The translations under genes were made by a program, and so were the position numbers. From Anaeromyces robustus (lineage: Eukaryota > Neocallimastigomycota > Neocallimastigomycetes > Neocallimastigales > Neocallimastigaceae): a stretch of DNA of 12,500 nucleotides. The notes under the pieces were generated by a model that worked only from the letters and a program-made list of their open reading frames with translations, searched no databases and had not been told where the DNA came from. Where the stretch lies: positions 1 through 12,500 of the forward strand of contig MCFG01000199.1 of NCBI GenBank assembly GCA_002104895.1, read 5' to 3'. This document shows, one piece after another, positions 8,020-12,500 of this stretch. How positions within the stretch are numbered: position 1 is the first letter of the stretch; each line of letters begins with the position of its first letter.

Positions 8020-8024
8020 AAAAT
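8013..8024 (+). repeat. Right target-site duplication of the retroposed element
   Basis: AATATAAAAAAT, identical to 7559-7570. Its first two bases cannot be separated from the poly-A tail. Confidence 0.75.
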
Positions 8025-8220
8025 GAAATAATAAATTACAATAAAAATACTATATATATTTTTGTTTTTAAAAAACCACCTATTATTAAGTAATTAAAAT
8101 TTAATAATTTTTTTATAATTATTATTTTATTTTTTATTTTATTTATTTTATATGTACTTGTAACTTATTCTAATTTATTATTCAATTTATTTTACTTTAT
8201 TTTATAAAATGAATTATAGC

Positions 8221-8289
<69 letters not shown>
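8221..8289. repeat. (ATA)23 trinucleotide microsatellite
   Basis: A perfect 69-bp run of ATA with no interruption, the longest pure trinucleotide array in the window. It lies about 200 bp past the retroposed element. Confidence 0.97.
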
Positions 8290-8324
8290 TTTAATATATT
8301 TCAGAAATACTAAGTGGAGTTAAA

Positions 8325-8765
8325 TAATAATAATTAATATCTCAACATCTGTAACTAATGTTACTTAGCACATTTAATTAAATAATTCTATGTAACATTA
8401 TAATAATAATGACACAATACAATAGATCTCAGATAAAGTTTAATAATAATTAATATTAATTTCTCAACATGTAAAATTTATTAATATTATTTTATAATTT
8501 ATAAAATAAATCAATAAATAATTATATATATTTTTCTTTTTTTATAATAATCTAATTTCATTATTAAAAACATTCTATTTTATTTTATTTTTTTTTTTTT
8601 TTTTTATAAACTATAAATATTATATATCTTACTTATGTCATTATTAATTTATGTTACTACCCATGTAATTATGTAAATGAAATTGTAACAATATTAATTA
8701 TAATACTGAATTATTATTAAATAAAGTCAAGAATTATTAAATAATAATTAATGTAAAAATCTCAA
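8325..8765. repeat. Dispersed duplicated motif upstream of the ABCA gene
   Basis: The 16-mer TAATAATAATTAATAT followed by CTCAACAT occurs at 8325-8348. It recurs at 8441-8470 with six extra bases between the two parts. A more diverged third copy (AATAATAATTAAT, then CTCAA) lies at 8740-8765. The shared CTCAACAT makes chance similarity from base composition less likely. The motif is either an old local duplication or a decayed element. Confidence 0.45.
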
Positions 8766-9149
8766 TTTTAAAAAATCATTAATGCTATTAATACAGATCA
8801 AAAATTATTAATTTTTAAAAACATTGGTTACTTTAAAAATTTTAGAACTTAAAAATAAAAATAATTTACTATACTAATTTTCATTACTTAATATTTAATC
8901 TATTTAATATATAAAATTTCAATATATAAACTAATAATTATCTTTTTTCATAATCTTCTCCTCTTTACTTTCTTTATATTTATATACAAATTTTTTGAAA
9001 TTTTTTATATAAATATTGCAATTTTTTTATTTTTTATTTTTTATTTTTTTTTACTTACATTATAATAAATTAATTTATATATGATAGTATAATCAAATAT
9101 TTTTTATTAAAAATATTTATTAATAATAAAATATAATATAAAACTACAA

Positions 9150-12100
9150 ATGCAATTTCATCAATTAAAAACACTATTATGGCGAAATTTAATATTGAAA
9201 CGAAGAGCATGGGTTTCAACATTACTGGAAATGCTCATTCCAACATTGATTATTTTAATCATAGGTAAATTAAAAATAAAAAATAATATAATATATATAT
9301 AAATATATATAAAATTAGTAAAAATAATAACATTATATTGAAAATATTATATAATAATAATAATAACAATAAAAATAATATAGCATATAATTCTAAATAT
9401 GATTCATATGAATACTCAGTAGAGGACCGAGAATATTTAAGTTCAAGTATTATTGATGATTATGATAGTATTCATGGTTATTATGAAAATCAATTTGAAA
9501 TAAATTTTGTATTTCCAAAGAATTTTGAAAAGCAAGATATATTTTTAGAGAATTTTAAAAATTGTAATTATTTCAAAAATTTTACTATACTTAGAGAAGA
9601 TCAAAATTTTACTTATCCAAGTGACTATTTTAGTGAATATTCTTATGAATACTATGAAAATAATAAGCTTACTGAACTAAAAATAAATGTTCATCAAAAT
9701 GAATTAGATATGTATAATAATAAATATAAAGAACCACATAATTATGATAAATATATTTATGTTAAAGTTTTTGGTGTAATTTTTAAATCTTTAACTGATT
9801 ATACATTATACTTTAATGCTTATAATGAATTATATGAATCTTTGAAAAATAATGACTATATTAGCTCAGAATTTTATCAGGCACCAATGATTCAATTAAT
9901 AATAGATAAAGCAATTATAAAAACTTTGGAAGGAACTTCAGATGTTAAAGAAATCGAAGTTAGACAAAGAGAAATGGATACAAAAGGATACCATGAACAA
10001 ATAGAAGAAAATAATGTTCAAGAATATATTCCATTATTTATGATTTTTTATTTTGTTCCATGTATTTGTAGTTTATTAAATCATTTAGTCATTGAGAAAG
10101 AATCAAAAATTAAAGAGTCATTAGTTATTATTGGTTTAAAAAGATCGAATTTCTGGTTATCTTGGGGAATAACTTATGGTATAATAATCTTTATAAGTAC
10201 TATCTTGATTATAATATTTATGTATATATATAATCTATTTATATATGTAAAATGGGCAGTTCCATTTTTAATATTAATTATTTATGGTATGTCATGTTGT
10301 TGTTTATCATTTTTAATGTCAACTCTCATTAAAAAATCTAAAACAGCAAGTACAATGGGTGTTTTGATTATTATTGGTTTTTTCGTCACGTATTTTATTG
10401 AGATGAGTGTAGATTCATCCGTAGTTAGAACTATATTAATTTATACAATATCACCAATATCTTTCCTTTCTGTTTTTAATTATATTATTAAATTAGAAGG
10501 TCAAAGACTTTCAGTATCACTTATGACAGTATTAAAAAATAAAACAATGAGAGGTGATTTCTTTGGATTATTATTTACTTTAATTTTATATTTTACTGTT
10601 TCAGTTTATTTAGATAATGTCTTACCTCAAGGAAATAATTTCCATAGAAAATGGAATTTCTTTATTACTGATTTATTCTCTAAAAAGAATAATAATAATA
10701 ATAATAATGATAATATAAAAACTGATTATAAAAATGATAATCCATACATTGAAAAAGATCCAGAAGGAAAGAGAAAAGCTGTTCAAGTTAAAAATATTGC
10801 TAAATCTTTCAAAGTTAAAGGTGAAAATATTGAAATATTAAAGAATATTGATTTTAATGCCTATTATGATGAAATATTTGCTATTTTAGGTCATAATGGT
10901 GCAGGTAAAACAACTTTAATTAGTATTATGACTGGTATTATTTCGTCTACTCGTGGTAACGTTTATTATGATGATGTTCCAATTATTGGTAATGAAACTG
11001 AAGTTTGTAAACAATTTGGTTATTGCCCTCAATTTGATACATTTAATAATAATTTAACAGTTGAAGAACATGTTAAATTATTTGCTGGTATAAAAAATGT
11101 AAAAGTAGATGTTGAAAAAATATTAAAAGATATTGAATTATTAAATAAAAAGAAAAATTTCCCTAAACAACTTAGTGGTGGTCAAAGAAGAAAACTTTGT
11201 ATTACTCTTGCTCTTTTAGGTTCTCCAAAATATGTATTCTTAGATGAACCAACTACTGGTCTTGATCCATATTCAAGAAAAACTATATGGGAATTATTAT
11301 CTAAAATGAAAAAGGATCGTGTTATGTTTGTTACAACTCATTATATGGATGAAGCTGATCTTTTAGCTGATAGAAAAATGATTACTTCAAATGGTTATAT
11401 TACATGTTTAGGTTCTAGTCTTTTCTTAAAGAATAGTTTTAATATGAATTATTCACTTGATATTCATACAAAAGATATGAATGATAGCTCTCTCACGGAT
11501 GAAATCATGGAAAAATATTGTCCTGGTTCTTCTAAAAATAAAACTATTGGAAATACAAATATGGATGTACATACTGAAAATGAAAATGATAATAATTCAA
11601 GTAATATAATTGAAGATTATATTATTACTTATCTTCTACCAATGAAATATTCCCAATCATTTAAAGATATTTTCGAACAATTAAATGAATTAATTAAAGT
11701 GGATACCAATAAAATTGAAAATTTCTCTTTAACAGCTCCTACATTAGAAGAACTTTTTATTAAATTAGAAAATAATGATGGTTCTGTTAAAGATATAAAT
11801 AATATTCAAGGATCAGCACATATTAATATGGAAACAGAGAATAAAAATTTAGTTGAAAGTTTAAATCCTATTTTTAATAAAACTAATCTTAATAAAGCTA
11901 GTTCTTGGAATCAAATTTGGTCTATTACTAAACTTCGTTTAAAAATATTTGTTAGAAATAAAACATTTGCTATATTATATACTCTTTTACCTGTTATTCT
12001 TATTATAGTAGCTATTTATTTTGAAAATAAATATATTAATTCCATGACTGAGATGAAAAAATATAAACCATTAGAAGTAAATCAATATTTATATGATGAT

Positions 12101-12500
12101 CTTGATACATTTATAGATACTAAAACGGCAACAGGGGATGCTTTGAAAGTTCTTAATTCATTAGAATCTACATCGAAATTAAAATTCAAAAAAGTTGATT
12201 ATGAAAATGAACTTACTGTAAAATCTGGAAAATTAACAACAAAAGAAAATTATATTTATGGTTTTTCTGGTTTAGTAAAAGAGGAAGATCAAGGTTTACA
12301 ATTTACAATTTATACAAATTATACATATGATTTTGCACTTCCTATTTCCATAAATCTTTTAAGTAATGCTTTACTTGATACGAAAAATATTGATAAAAAA
12401 ATAAAAGTAACTTATAAACCATTTGATCAATATGAAGATGAAGAATACGATGAAGATGATACTGATAATCTTTTTAATTTAAGTGGTGAATCCATTAGAG
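9150..12500 (+). CDS. Full-size ABCA-family ABC transporter, 5' part (two exons, 3' end off the window)
   Basis: Coding runs from the ATG at 9150 to 9264 and from 9384 to the right edge: 1077 codons, still open. The start MQFHQLKTLLWRNLILKRRAW followed by a hydrophobic helix (about 21-39) is the usual ABCA N-terminus. A large polar, extra-membrane domain (about 40-250) and five further helices follow, ending in YLDNVLPQ (447-454), an ABCA hallmark. NBD1 has Walker A GHNGAGKTT (541-549), Q-loop Q588, signature LSGGQ (635-639), Walker B YVFLDEP with catalytic E660, and H-loop H691 in TTHYMDEAD. All are intact, so this half should bind and hydrolyse ATP. A second membrane half begins near residue 897 (FAILYTLLPVILIIVAIYF), so a TMD-NBD-TMD-NBD protein is expected, with NBD2 outside the window. 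ABCA proteins mostly move or flip lipids across membranes; the substrate here is unknown. Seven Asn codons precede NBD1. Confidence 0.93.
9265..9383 (+). other. Spliceosomal intron in the ABCA gene (119 nt, phase 1)
   Basis: Exon 1 ends ATAG and the intron begins GTAAAT and ends AATATAG. Reading on without splicing meets a TAA stop 13 codons into the intron. Joining 9264 to 9384 restores the frame and gives an alanine right after the first membrane helix. TAATAAC at 9361-9367, 16 nt before the acceptor, is a plausible branch site. The intron is almost pure A/T. Confidence 0.85.
10688..10708 (+). repeat. In-frame (AAT)7 run coding seven Asn
   Basis: Seven AAT codons, then GAT and AAT, lie in the linker between the last helix of membrane domain 1 and NBD1 (about residues 474-480). 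The run keeps the frame and sits in a flexible segment, so it is likely tolerated and length-variable between strains. Confidence 0.9.

Larger units (their letters stand above)
8025..9149. other. A/T-rich intergenic spacer upstream of the ABCA gene
   Basis: No gene is supported. The stretch holds the 23-copy ATA run, the dispersed motif at 8325-8765, several TGTAAC/GTTAC strings (a GTAAC-TAAT-GTTAC hairpin at 8351-8364, then 8391 and 8685), and a pyrimidine-rich patch at about 8941-8980 that may belong to the ABCA promoter or leader. I see no convincing TATA box that stands out from the background. Confidence 0.6.

Overview
The window looks like a piece of nuclear genome from a very AT-rich, intron-bearing eukaryote. 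The best fit is an anaerobic gut fungus (Neocallimastigomycota). The reasons are intergenic DNA that is almost pure A/T and full of (AAT)n, (AAAT)n and poly-T tracts; a short AT-only GT..AG intron; a secreted glycoside hydrolase family 3 (GH3) enzyme with the reversed domain order known from rumen bacteria; and a large ABCA-type transporter. The assignment is inference from content. No marker gene is present.

Layout. (1) Positions 1-1475, minus strand: the first 491 codons of a secreted GH3 beta-glucosidase-like enzyme, whose catalytic barrel runs off the left edge. (2) 1476-5054: about 3.6 kb of A/T-rich DNA with microsatellites and homopolymers and no gene that I can support. (3) 5055-6569, minus strand: a 504-residue, highly charged coiled-coil protein of unknown function. 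(4) 6570-7558: A/T-rich spacer with a dense ATT-repeat block. (5) 7559-8024: the most unusual object in the window, a 418-nt island at about 42% GC that ends in a 26-A tail and is bracketed by a perfect 12-bp direct repeat. It reads as a retroposed, highly structured, apparently non-coding RNA (SINE-like element, retrocopied ncRNA, or 5'-truncated LINE end). (6) 8025-9149: A/T-rich spacer with a 23-copy trinucleotide run and a dispersed duplicated motif. (7) 9150-12500, plus strand: the 5' 1077 codons of a full-size ABCA-family transporter with one intron, complete through the first nucleotide-binding domain and into the second membrane half.

The three genes show no sign of acting together. 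They are separate eukaryotic transcription units separated by kilobase-scale spacers. The GH3 enzyme fits extracellular plant-polysaccharide or cello-oligosaccharide breakdown, the ABCA protein fits membrane lipid transport, and the coiled-coil protein cannot be assigned. The strongest candidate for something undescribed is the structured retroposed element at 7571-8012.
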